From an uncultured Erysipelotrichaceae bacterium (GTDB lineage Bacteria; Bacillota_I; Bacilli_A; RF39; UBA660): DNA of 16,145 bases. Shown here in pieces: positions 1 to 6,515 of this stretch (within the stretch, counting starts at the first letter, position 1; the number at the start of each line of letters is the position of its first letter). The position numbers and the translations under genes were made by a program. The notes beneath the pieces are model-generated. The model was not told the origin of the DNA and made no database searches. It worked only from the letters and a program-made list of their open reading frames with translations. Location: assembly GCA_902797105.1 (NCBI GenBank), contig CADBRL010000044.1, forward strand, positions 1 through 16,145, read 5' to 3'.

Positions 1-2207
1 CCAACGCCTTCTTTTAAGTGTTCCATAGCACTCATGTGATCTACCCAACTTGTATCAATGACACGTAGTGATATAGCTTTTTCAAAATCATTCATAAGTG
101 GTGATGATATCATTTTCTTTTCGTAATCTTTGATAACAAGTTCACTTATGTGGTCAATTACTTCTTGTTCTTTCATGCCTTCAAGAACTTTTGGATTTAA
201 CTGCTCACCTTTTAAGAAGTTTGTATTTACATATTCTGCAATTTCAGATAAATCATTTTCTGTTAAACAATTTTCTGGTGGAATATGACTATCTACTAAG
301 TTTGTTATTGTATTTTTAAATGTTTCAATAATTGTATCATGAATGCTTTCTTCATCTAATATTTCATTACGACGTGCATAAATAATTTCTCTTTGTTCAT
401 TTAAAACATTGTCATAGTCAAGTAAACTTTTACGATAATCGAAGTTATTTCCTTCAACTTTCTTTTGAGCTGATTCAATACTTCTTGTTAGTGCTTTAGA
501 GCGAATTGCTTGGTCATCAGTTATTCCCATGCTTATTAGCATATTTTTTATTTTTTCAGTACCAAAACGACGCATTAAATCATCTTCGAATGATACAAAG
601 AATTGACTTGTTCCTGGGTCTCCTTGACGTCCTGAACGTCCACGTAACTGATTATCAATACGACGAGATTCATGTCTTTCGGTACCAATTACATAAAGAC
701 CTCCAATTTCACGAACACCTTCACCAAGTTTAATATCTGTTCCACGACCTGCCATATTTGTTGCAAGTGTTATGGCATCTTTTTCACCAGCATGAGCAAT
801 TATTTCAGCTTCTCTTTCATGATTTTTAGCATTTAATACTTCATGTTTTAACCCATTTTTAGTGAGTAATTTACTTAATTTTTCATTAGCTTCAACTGAG
901 ATTGTACCAATTAGGATTGGTTGATGTTTAGAATGGATTTCTTTAACAACATTTATAATTGCTTTATATTTTCCATTTTCGCCTGAATAAACTAAGTCTG
1001 GTAAATCTTCACGAATTACTGGTTTATTAGTTGGTATTCTAATAACGTACATGTTGTAAATATTTCTAAATTCTTCTTCTTCAGTCTTGGCAGTACCTGT
1101 CATACCTGATAGTTTATTATACATTCTAAATAAGTTTTGGAATGTGATTGTTGCCATCGTCTTTGTTTCAGTGTTAATTGTAACTCCTTCTTTAGCTTCG
1201 ATGGCTTGATGAAGTCCTTCAGAATATTGTCTTCCATGCATTAGACGACCCGTAAATGGGTCAACAATTATAATTGCATCATTGTCTACAACATAATCAA
1301 TATCTTTTTTAAAGCCATAATTTGCTTTTAAAGCTTGATTAATATGATGAACTAAACTTGTATTATCTAAGTCATAAAGATTTGTTATGTTTAAAAACTT
1401 TTCAACTTTTTTACTACCTTCAGCTGTTAAAGAAACACTCTTTGTTTTTAAATCTATTGTGTAGTCATCTTCTTCTTTTAGTCTTTTAGCAACTCGGTCT
1501 GCTTCGATATAAAGACTGTTGGTATTAAATTGTCCACCACTTATAATTAATGGTGTTCTTGCTTCATCAATTAAAATTGAGTCTACTTCGTCGATGATAC
1601 AGAAGTTAAGTCCTCTTTGAACTCTATCTTCTTTTCTTACTACCATATTATCTCTTAAATAGTCAAAACCAACTTCATTGTTTGTTGAATATGTAATATC
1701 AGCATTGTATGCTTCTTGTTTTTCTTTTGGTGATAATTCTCTTAAATTTATACCAACTGATACACCTAATAAATCATAGATTGGACGCATCCATTCAGCA
1801 TTACGACTTGATAAGTATTCATTGGTTGTTACTACGTGTACACCTTGACCACTTAACGCATTAAGATAAGCTGGCAATATAGTTGTTAAAGTTTTACCTT
1901 CACCAGTTTTCATTTCAGCAATGTTACCATAGTGAATTGCTAAACCACCAAGAATTTGAACATGGAATGGTTTTTCACCAATAGCACGATATGCAGCTTC
2001 ACGAGCTAAAGCAAATGCTGGAACTACAATATCATCTAACGTTTTACCATCTTCAAGCATAGCTTTAAATTCTAAAGTTTTATCTTTAAAATCCTCATCT
2101 TTTAGATCTTGCATTTCTGGCTCTAATTTTTCAATTTCTTCTGCTAATTTTTCAAAACGACATAATTCTTTATATTCACTGTCTAATAATTTTTTTATAA
2201 AATTCAT
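1..2207 (-). CDS. secA: SecA preprotein translocase ATPase, 3' end outside window
   Basis: SecA is the ATP-driven motor that pushes unfolded preproteins through the SecYEG channel at the cytoplasmic membrane. The frame stays open for 735 codons from an ATG at 2207 and runs off the left edge. Seen in the translation: Walker A as MKTGEGKT (residues 99-106), Walker B as DEVD (206-209), the MTGTA motif, the helicase block TNMAGRGTDI, the RGRSGRQGDPG motif, and near the edge WVDHMSAMEHLKEGVG, typical of the helical scaffold/wing region. The usual length is about 780-840 residues, so only the extreme C-terminus is missing; whether a zinc-binding tail exists cannot be seen. The start is fixed by AAGGAG nine bases upstream. 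It lies downstream of hpf, as in B. subtilis (yvyD-secA), but a terminator and its own promoter separate the two. Confidence 0.97.
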   Translation of the reverse strand, partial: MNFIKKLLDSEYKELCRFEKLAEEIEKLEPEMQDLKDEDFKDKTLEFKAMLEDGKTLDDIVVPAFALAREAAYRAIGEKPFHVQILGGLAIHYGNIAEMKTGEGKTLTTILPAYLNALSGQGVHVVTTNEYLSSRNAEWMRPIYDLLGVSVGINLRELSPKEKQEAYNADITYSTNNEVGFDYLRDNMVVRKEDRVQRGLNFCIIDEVDSILIDEARTPLIISGGQFNTNSLYIEADRVAKRLKEEDDYTIDLKTKSVSLTAEGSKKVEKFLNITNLYDLDNTSLVHHINQALKANYGFKKDIDYVVDNDAIIIVDPFTGRLMHGRQYSEGLHQAIEAKEGVTINTETKTMATITFQNLFRMYNKLSGMTGTAKTEEEEFRNIYNMYVIRIPTNKPVIREDLPDLVYSGENGKYKAIINVVKEIHSKHQPILIGTISVEANEKLSKLLTKNGLKHEVLNAKNHEREAEIIAHAGEKDAITLATNMAGRGTDIKLGEGVREIGGLYVIGTERHESRRIDNQLRGRSGRQGDPGTSQFFVSFEDDLMRRFGTEKIKNMLISMGITDDQAIRSKALTRSIESAQKKVEGNNFDYRKSLLDYDNVLNEQREIIYARRNEILDEESIHDTIIETFKNTITNLVDSHIPPENCLTENDLSEIAEYVNTNFLKGEQLNPKVLEGMKEQEVIDHISELVIKDYEKKMISSPLMNDFEKAISLRVIDTSWVDHMSAMEHLKEGV

Positions 2208-2229
2208 TTTTCATTTCTCCTTAATGTGT

Positions 2230-2258
2230 ATTATAACATAAGTAAAAGAAAAGAAAAA
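2230..2258 (-). promoter_or_regulatory. Predicted secA promoter
   Basis: Minus-strand -10 TATAAT at 2235-2230, preceded by TGT, which makes an extended -10 (TGnTATAAT). The -35 seventeen bases upstream is weak (TTTTTC). Transcription would begin near 2223, giving a leader of about 16 bases that holds the ribosome binding site. Confidence 0.6.
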
Positions 2259-2291
2259 GCTTTTAAGGGCCTTTTTCACAGGATATTCACT

Positions 2292-2314
2292 AAAAAAGAA
2301 GCCTTTTGGGCTTC
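2292..2314 (-). terminator. Rho-independent terminator after hpf
   Basis: On the minus strand a perfect six-base stem GAAGCC/GGCTTC with a five-base loop is followed directly by six T. It lies 10 bases beyond the hpf stop codon and separates hpf from secA. Confidence 0.85.
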
Positions 2315-2324
2315 AAATTATAAA

Positions 2325-2861
2325 CTATTTAACATTTATAATACCAAATTTGCCATCTTTTCTTTTATATAGAACAGATACGCAATCTTCATCAATATTT
2401 TTAAAGACAAAGAAATCATGATTTAATAAATCAATTTGGAGCAATGCTTCTTCTTCATCCATTGGCTTCATTTCCATTTCTTTTCTCTTGATGATTTTTG
2501 GTACTTCTTCTTCCTCATCGTCAGAAACTTCAAAATCAAAACTCATTTCAAATTTAGGAACATCGCGATATTTCTTGCCAAGACGATTTTTATTTTTTCT
2601 AATTTGTCCTTCAAGTTTGTCAACGACTAGGTCCACTGCTGCATAAAAGTCGGAATGTCTTTCTTCTGCTCTTAAAGTAAATTTACTTGTTGGCACTGTT
2701 ACTTCAATACTTTCCTCTTGGTTCTTAACCTTAACTAGGACTTTACACTCTGTGCTCTTTGGGCTTTCAAAATACTTATCAAGCTTTCCTAACTTTTCTG
2801 TTATGTATTCTTTCATTGATTTTGTGACTGTTACTTTGTCACCGCGAATACTTATTTTCAA
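2325..2861 (-). CDS. hpf: Long-form ribosome hibernation promoting factor
   Basis: HPF binds the 30S decoding region in stationary phase or stress and, in its long form, pairs ribosomes into inactive 100S dimers. The 178 residues show the two expected parts: an N-terminal S30AE domain (about 1-95, starting MKISIRGDKVTVTKSMKEYI) and, after an acidic linker near 110-125, a C-terminal dimerisation domain (about 130-178, with EALLQIDLLNHDFFVFKN and a final beta hairpin ending FGIINVK). The length is close to B. subtilis YvyD. The start is TTG, set by AGGAAGGTG upstream; no ATG fits better. It has its own likely promoter, which sits in the tail of the cold-shock gene's terminator, and its own terminator. 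The hpf-secA order is conserved in Bacilli. Confidence 0.95.
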   Translation of the reverse strand: MKISIRGDKVTVTKSMKEYITEKLGKLDKYFESPKSTECKVLVKVKNQEESIEVTVPTSKFTLRAEERHSDFYAAVDLVVDKLEGQIRKNKNRLGKKYRDVPKFEMSFDFEVSDDEEEEVPKIIKRKEMEMKPMDEEEALLQIDLLNHDFFVFKNIDEDCVSVLYKRKDGKFGIINVK

Positions 2862-2881
2862 TATATCACCTTCCTATAATT

Positions 2882-2910
2882 AATATAACATAAATAAAAG
2901 AAAAAAACTA
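2882..2910 (-). promoter_or_regulatory. Predicted hpf promoter
   Basis: Minus-strand -10 TATATT (2887-2882) with an upstream TGT, so an extended -10; the -35 seventeen bases upstream is poor (TAGTTT). The block TTATGTTATA is identical at the secA promoter. It overlaps the T-tract of the preceding terminator. Confidence 0.45.
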
Positions 2911-2922
2911 CTTAATTGTAGT
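2901..2922 (-). terminator. Terminator overlapping the end of the cold-shock gene
   Basis: On the minus strand ACTAC-AATTAA-GTAGT forms a five-base stem followed by a T-rich run. The hairpin includes the last codons and the TAG stop of the cold-shock gene. The stem is short, so efficiency is uncertain. Confidence 0.55.
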
Positions 2923-3126
2923 CATTTCTTGTTCTAAAACATCAACTGCTTGTAAACCTTTTGAAGTTTCAATTAATTTAAAGCTTACTGTTGCACCTTC
3001 GTTTAATGTCTTATAACCTTCTTTTACAATAGCTGAATAATGCACAAAGATGTCAGACAGTTTATCACATTCGATGAAACCATAACCTTTGTCATTATTA
3101 AACCACTTAACAGTTCCCTGCATCAT
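2908..3126 (-). CDS. csp: Cold-shock domain protein (CspA/CspB family)
   Basis: A small single-stranded RNA/DNA binding protein that acts as an RNA chaperone and antiterminator, often strongly made after cold shock. The 72 residues cover the whole cold-shock domain: KWFNNDKGYGFIE holds the RNP1 motif (KGYGFIE) and DIFVHYSAI the RNP2 motif, followed by the beta-4/beta-5 part ending QAVDVLEQ. Length is only slightly above the usual 66-70. Two ATGs stand in tandem (MMQ); the first is eight bases from AAGGAG, the second eleven, so the first is preferred. It has its own promoter with a phased direct repeat over the -35 and a terminator that includes the stop codon, so it is likely a single-gene transcript. 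Confidence 0.95.
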   Translation of the reverse strand: MMQGTVKWFNNDKGYGFIECDKLSDIFVHYSAIVKEGYKTLNEGATVSFKLIETSKGLQAVDVLEQEMTTIK

Positions 3127-3168
3127 AACTCTAGCTCCTTCCTACTCTTAAACTTTAACACACTATAG

Positions 3169-3197
3169 TATATAATGCAACAAAAATCGTTCGACAA
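3169..3197 (-). promoter_or_regulatory. Predicted cold-shock gene promoter
   Basis: Minus-strand -35 TTGTCG (3197-3192), spacer 17, -10 TATATA (3174-3169). The transcript would carry a leader of about 35 bases before the ATG. No long structured cold-shock 5' leader is visible. Confidence 0.6.
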
Positions 3198-3208
3198 AGG
3201 TCGACAAA
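3191..3208. repeat. Phased 8-base direct repeat over the csp -35
   Basis: TCGACAAA occurs twice on the plus strand with a two-base gap, a period of 10, one helical turn. The copy nearer the gene covers the -35 hexamer. This could be a regulator site; no known regulator is recognised. Confidence 0.5.
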
Positions 3209-3219
3209 ATGCGGGTTTT

Positions 3220-3816
3220 TCAGGCCTTTTCGCTAGTGATTATGTAGGTTTCAAAATTTTTAAAAATATATGTTTTTTTGTTAAATCTGTTTTCAAAATT
3301 GGAAAATATTTCATTAATTAGGTTTCCACTACCTAATAAATATACTTCTTTTTCTCCTAAAATATAATTTATGTAAGACATTAAATCATCATTATTTAAA
3401 AAACATTTGGTTTCAATATAGATGTTATTAACTTTTTTATATTCATCTAAGAATGTTATATTTAAGTAATTATCAAAGACATTTACATATGAATTTGTGC
3501 TATTTAACTTATAATATTTAAGTTCTTTATCTATACTTATCTTTCTATAATTAAAACAATTTATTATATTTTTTAAAAATGTTATATCAGCAGGTGTATA
3601 ATTTGATGCTACGATTATTTTGATTTTTTCACCAAATAAAGAGTTATTTAAATGATTTTCACTTAATAACTTTTCTAAAGATTTCATAAATTTATTTATA
3701 TTTGCTACTTTTCCACCATAAATAACATCTTTTGCTAGTTTATATTTTATTATCTTATCTTTTTTCTTTAAATATAAATAATCATCTGTTATATGTAATA
3801 CATAGTTATATTTCAT
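3220..3816 (-). CDS. Unrecognised 198-aa protein at the mbl position; possibly a degenerate MreB/Mbl-like actin fold
   Basis: I do not recognise a named family with certainty. The gene follows spoIIID with a 3-base gap and its ribosome binding site (AGAGGT) lies inside the end of spoIIID, the arrangement that spoIIID and mbl have in B. subtilis. By eye two blocks resemble MreB/Mbl. Residues 35-97 (GGKVANINKFMKSLEKLL, then IKIIVASNYTPADITFLK) match the MreB pattern DGVIADFDVTEAML ... IVICVPSGITEVEKRAV. Residues 156-198 (EVYLLGSGNLINEIFSNF ... TYIFKNFETYIITSEKA) match IVLTGGGALLRGLDKLL ... VIVAENPLDCVALGTGK. The phosphate loops are not conserved (HITDDY for DLGTSN; NVFDNYLN for DIGGGTT), and the protein is far shorter than MreB (about 330-345), so ATP binding and polymerisation seem unlikely. 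No signal peptide or membrane segment is seen. The coding part is certain; the fold is inference. Confidence 0.6.
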   Translation of the reverse strand: MKYNYVLHITDDYLYLKKKDKIIKYKLAKDVIYGGKVANINKFMKSLEKLLSENHLNNSLFGEKIKIIVASNYTPADITFLKNIINCFNYRKISIDKELKYYKLNSTNSYVNVFDNYLNITFLDEYKKVNNIYIETKCFLNNDDLMSYINYILGEKEVYLLGSGNLINEIFSNFENRFNKKTYIFKNFETYIITSEKA

Positions 3817-3819
3817 AGT

Positions 3820-4068
3820 TTAACCTCTTTTATATTTTTGCCTTGTTACTTCTCCTCCACGGATATGTTTTTCTCTATCATGAGTTTTAAATATGTTATC
3901 TATTTCTTTTCCTAAATTTTTATCTATTTCCTTTAGTCTTTCGGATAGGTCTGCATGTACAGTACTTTTACTTACATTGAACCTATCTGCAGTTTGTCTT
4001 ATTGTATCTTGCGTTTTTATAATATGATTTGCTTCACTTAATACTCTTCTTTTTATATCTTTATTCAT
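3820..4068 (-). CDS. spoIIID: Sporulation transcription factor SpoIIID
   Basis: SpoIIID is a small DNA-binding protein that tunes sigma-E-dependent genes in the mother cell during sporulation. The 82 residues match the family throughout: a helix-turn-helix near residues 23-45 (IRQTADRFNVSKSTVHADL), the SERLKEIDKNLGKEI segment, and the basic C-terminal tail HIRGGEVTRQKYKRG used for minor-groove contacts. Length is close to B. subtilis SpoIIID (93). The ATG at 4068 has only a GGGG stretch about nine bases upstream as ribosome binding site, and this stretch is buried in a 13-base hairpin. It is directly followed by the actin-like candidate gene and preceded by spoIIQ, as in B. subtilis (spoIIQ-spoIIID-mbl). 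No clear sigma-E promoter was found. Confidence 0.95.
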   Translation of the reverse strand: MNKDIKRRVLSEANHIIKTQDTIRQTADRFNVSKSTVHADLSERLKEIDKNLGKEIDNIFKTHDREKHIRGGEVTRQKYKRG

Positions 4069-4077
4069 TAACCAAAC

Positions 4078-4109
4078 AACCCCTTAATAAAATATATTAT
4101 TAAAGGGTT
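4078..4109 (-). promoter_or_regulatory. 13-base hairpin between spoIIQ and spoIIID
   Basis: Arms AACCCCTTAATAA (4078-4090) and TTATTAAAGGGTT (4097-4109) pair along their full length with one mismatch on the plus strand that becomes a U-G wobble in minus-strand RNA; the loop has six bases. There is no T-run on the minus-strand side, so it is a poor classic terminator. Its 3' arm holds the GGGG that serves as spoIIID ribosome binding site. Confidence 0.55.
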
Positions 4110-4118
4110 AGTTTTATG

Positions 4119-4754
4119 TTATTTTAAATCTTCAATATTCATATTATAAAAGTCTTCTGGGTCTATTGCATCTCCATTATGATATACTTCAAATAGTAAG
4201 CAATTTTCTGTTTCACCGTTTAGTTTATTATCTCCACTTTTACCTATAACATCACCACTTATAACAACATCATCTTTTTTAACTTGGACATCACTTAAAC
4301 TATAATATACAGTTTTTAAGTTTGGATTGTGGGTAATTTCCACATAGTTTCCAAGAATGTCATCAGTTGCAACATTTGTTACTGTGCCATCAAAGCTACT
4401 TAATACTTCGAAAGCATCTTGTGATGAGTATAGAACACCACTATTTTGTAAGTATGTGTTTTCATAATACACTAATGAATTTTGTTGTTTTGATGCTTCA
4501 TCAGTCATATCATAAAATGATTTGCTTATGGCAACATTGGTACTTACAAATGGTTTTTCAATTTTGCTATCTGGAGTATCATCATTTTTGATAACTGGAG
4601 TTACATTATCTTTTAATGCACTTACTGCCATGTTATCATACTCCATTTGGGACTGTAATACATTTCCTAGAATTGAAATACTTACAAATAATACTCCGAT
4701 AACCATTACATAAACTGTTGGTAAAACAAATTTTCTAAGTCTTTTTGTTTTCAT
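4119..4754 (-). CDS. spoIIQ: SpoIIQ, forespore protein with inactive LytM/M23 domain
   Basis: SpoIIQ is a forespore membrane protein whose outer domain docks with SpoIIIAH of the mother cell to form the channel between the two cells. Visible here: a basic N-terminus, one membrane helix (about residues 9-31), a linker and a LytM/M23-type domain (about 105-205) with LGNYVEITH, VKKDDVVISGDVIGKSG and LLFEVYHNGDAIDPEDFY. The zinc ligands of active M23 peptidases are missing: the His of YAHLS is Ser (YYSLS) and HLHFEV reads CLLFEV. This supports a structural role, in line with the degenerate LytM domain of B. subtilis SpoIIQ and unlike the clostridial form. The length of 211 is somewhat short (283 in B. 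subtilis), mainly in linker and tail. The ribosome binding site is GGATGGTGA. Confidence 0.9.
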   Translation of the reverse strand: MKTKRLRKFVLPTVYVMVIGVLFVSISILGNVLQSQMEYDNMAVSALKDNVTPVIKNDDTPDSKIEKPFVSTNVAISKSFYDMTDEASKQQNSLVYYENTYLQNSGVLYSSQDAFEVLSSFDGTVTNVATDDILGNYVEITHNPNLKTVYYSLSDVQVKKDDVVISGDVIGKSGDNKLNGETENCLLFEVYHNGDAIDPEDFYNMNIEDLK

Positions 4755-4772
4755 TTTTCACCATCCTACTTA

Positions 4773-4802
4773 AAGTATGGGAAAAATTGTTATTTTTTAT
4801 AC
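4773..4802 (-). promoter_or_regulatory. Candidate forespore-type promoter for spoIIQ
   Basis: GTATA (4802-4798), 18 bases, then CATACTT (4779-4773) on the minus strand resembles the sigma-F/sigma-G type (GYATA; CATnnTA). The -35 overlaps the spoIID stop codon. It would give a very short leader. Only a pattern match by eye. Confidence 0.3.
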
Positions 4803-5711
4803 ACTAATTTTTTCAATATTTATATTTTGATAATAATGTTTTAATATTTCTTCATAAGTTTTACCTTCACTAGCTAAAGTATTGGCTCCATACTGGCTCA
4901 TTCCAACACCATGACCATAACCTTTAGTGGTTATTTCAATACTATTTGATAAAATGTTAATTTCAAAATCTGTTGATCTTAATCCTAGTTTAGTTCTTAC
5001 TTCTGTTCCTTTAAAACTTTTATTGTTGATAACTATAGTACCTATTCTTCCTGATGATGTTTTTTCTATAGAATTTACAGTAATTTTGTTACATGATAAA
5101 TTTAACTTATTACAAAAATCATCTTTAGTTAAAGTTACTTTTGTTGTTTTACTTTTTTCTGGTGAACTTACGCTTTTTAAATATTCTTTATTTTCTCCGA
5201 AGACTGTTTTAGCTTCTTCTGTACTTCCGTTACTAGTGGAAAAATAAAAACTACATATTACGTTACCATTATAGGTCATAATTAAATCTTTAGTGCTATT
5301 AACAGCATCTTTTATTTTATTATAATAATATTCATAATTCTCTTGCCAATTTTCTTTCATTTTATCTTTGGTAACATAAACTTGATTAGTTATATCTGTT
5401 ACTAAGTCATATGTACCACTTGCATTATTCATTTTATATACAGCATAGGTACGTGCCGCAACAGCTTGAGCTTTTAGAGCTTCCGTGTTAAAAGATGCAG
5501 GCATTTCTCCAGCAATAACACCTATGACATATTCTTCTAAATTTATGTTACTAACTATGCCAGTTTCACTATCTTTAATAGCAAGTTTAACTTCTTCTTT
5601 AGGTGTTTCTTCTTTTATATTATTATCAGAAAAGGTAGTTTCTTTTTTGAAACTACCTATTGCTACGAATGATAAAACTACTACAACTAAGAATAGTATT
5701 TTATTTTTCAT
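4797..5711 (-). CDS. spoIID: SpoIID, peptidoglycan lytic transglycosylase of engulfment
   Basis: SpoIID cleaves glycan strands so that the mother-cell membrane can move around the forespore; it works with SpoIIM and SpoIIP at the engulfing membrane. Seen: an N-terminal membrane anchor (about residues 4-20), the family signature GVIAGEMPASFNTEALKAQA with the catalytic Glu at 69, FSTSNGSTEEAKTVFGE, and the C-terminal GYGHGVGMSQYGANTLASEG followed by EEILKHYYQNINI. The length of 304 is near normal. An upstream ATG at 5723 is in frame, but its own second codon is part of the GGAG that sits six bases before the ATG at 5711; I take 5711. It follows a DUF1146 gene and precedes spoIIQ, with murA lying farther upstream instead of adjacent as in B. 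subtilis. Confidence 0.95.
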   Translation of the reverse strand: MKNKILFLVVVVLSFVAIGSFKKETTFSDNNIKEETPKEEVKLAIKDSETGIVSNINLEEYVIGVIAGEMPASFNTEALKAQAVAARTYAVYKMNNASGTYDLVTDITNQVYVTKDKMKENWQENYEYYYNKIKDAVNSTKDLIMTYNGNVICSFYFSTSNGSTEEAKTVFGENKEYLKSVSSPEKSKTTKVTLTKDDFCNKLNLSCNKITVNSIEKTSSGRIGTIVINNKSFKGTEVRTKLGLRSTDFEINILSNSIEITTKGYGHGVGMSQYGANTLASEGKTYEEILKHYYQNINIEKISV

Positions 5712-5732
5712 ATTTATCTCCATTTAAGTTTA

Positions 5733-5927
5733 TTAAATATTTAAAAAATCTAGTACAAAATTTGTTAATAAATAACCAAAAGAAAAACTTAAAACCATAA
5801 CAATTATTTTGGCTTCTAGTGTTTTTCCTGATTTAATAATTCCGTTAAAATTTACACCAGATAAACCAAATGCTGATACAAATGTAAAAAATATATAAAG
5901 AATTAATTTAACTGGCATAATTTTCAT
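5733..5927 (-). CDS. ywzB: DUF1146 (YwzB-like) small membrane protein
   Basis: A 64-residue protein of unknown function with two membrane helices (about 8-28 and 40-60). The pattern, with FFTFVSAFGLSGVNF in the first helix and KSGKTLEAKIIVMVL followed by GYLLTNFVLDFLNI at the end, fits the DUF1146 family (B. subtilis YwzB), which lies in the same chromosomal region between the atp operon and murAA-spoIID. The ATG at 5927 lies inside rpiB, so the two overlap by 20 bases; a second ATG at 5918 would shorten the overlap to 11. Neither has a strong ribosome binding site, so translation is probably coupled to rpiB. The gap to spoIID is 21 bases, so it is likely in the same transcript. Confidence 0.75.
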   Translation of the reverse strand: MKIMPVKLILYIFFTFVSAFGLSGVNFNGIIKSGKTLEAKIIVMVLSFSFGYLLTNFVLDFLNI

Positions 5928-6366
5928 TTTCCATTTCTGTTATTTTTTCTATTCTTCTTAAATGTCTTTCTTCACTTGGTTCTTTGGTCATAATGAAGTT
6001 ATCTATGATATTGTGAATTTCACTTGATGGAATATTTGCACTAAATGCTATAACATTTGCACCATTGTGATTTTTGGCAGTAAATGCATCATTACTATCA
6101 ATTACTCTAGCACATCTTATGCCTCTCACTTTGTTGGCTGCAATTGACATACCTATACCGGAGCCACAAACTAAAATACCTAAAGAATGTTCTTCTAAAA
6201 CTTTATGGCAAACCCATTTTGCAAAATCTGGATAATCATCAGTATCATTATTTTCTATGTTTGGAACTTCAACCTCATAGCCATATTCATTTAAATAATT
6301 TATAATGTCATCTTTGCATTTAACCCCTTGGTGGTCATAACCTAAAAATACTTTTATTGTAATCAT
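5908..6366 (-). CDS. rpiB: Ribose-5-phosphate isomerase B
   Basis: RpiB interconverts ribulose 5-phosphate and ribose 5-phosphate in the non-oxidative pentose phosphate pathway (cytoplasm). The 152 residues match RpiB/LacAB in length and motifs: GYDHQG (Asp11, His12), GILVCGSGIGMSIAANKVRG with the catalytic Cys67, and KNHNGANVIAF with His100. LacA/LacB are related, but no lac context is seen. B. subtilis ywlF is the counterpart by place. The start is odd: GGGAG directly touches the ATG at 6366, too close to serve it, and the promoter -10 ends 11 bases before this ATG, so the mRNA leader would be only about five bases. Either translation is near leaderless or begins at a rare codon a few triplets later. 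Confidence 0.93.
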   Translation of the reverse strand: MITIKVFLGYDHQGVKCKDDIINYLNEYGYEVEVPNIENNDTDDYPDFAKWVCHKVLEEHSLGILVCGSGIGMSIAANKVRGIRCARVIDSNDAFTAKNHNGANVIAFSANIPSSEIHNIIDNFIMTKEPSEERHLRRIEKITEMENENYAS

Positions 6367-6377
6367 CTCCCTATTTA

Positions 6378-6406
6378 ATTATACTAAAGTTTATGCTTGA
6401 TGTCTA
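6378..6406 (-). promoter_or_regulatory. Predicted rpiB operon promoter
   Basis: Minus-strand -35 TAGACA (6406-6401, five of six bases of the consensus), spacer 17, -10 TATAAT (6383-6378). The predicted start of transcription, about 6371, is almost at the rpiB ATG (6366). It could drive rpiB, the DUF1146 gene and spoIID. Confidence 0.75.
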
Positions 6407-6480
6407 TTTATTTAAGGACTTTGTTATTTAATTTACGATAATATTTTTTATTACTAAAATTAATTTAACTTAAGGCAGCT

Positions 6481-6507
6481 AAATTGCGCCCCGGTGGGGC
6501 GCAATTT
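6481..6507. repeat. Perfect GC-rich inverted repeat downstream of the yhcG remnant
   Basis: AAATTGCGCCCC and GGGGCGCAATTT, twelve paired bases with a three-base loop (GGT), stand out in an AT-rich background. It lies 8 bases beyond the yhcG stop. The stem could stop RNA polymerase, but only three T follow on either side, so the terminator role is uncertain; it could also be a mobile palindrome. Confidence 0.7.
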
Positions 6508-6515
6508 AATAAATA

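Noticed and set aside
2255..2275. AAAAGCTTTT/AAGGGCC hairpin between hpf and secA as a second terminator
   Set aside because: The stem is nearly all A-T with a G bulge and overlaps the secA -35 area; the hairpin at 2292-2314 already explains termination.
4927..5247. Plus-strand open frame of 106 codons
   Set aside because: It lies wholly antisense to spoIID, has no family resemblance and no convincing start site.
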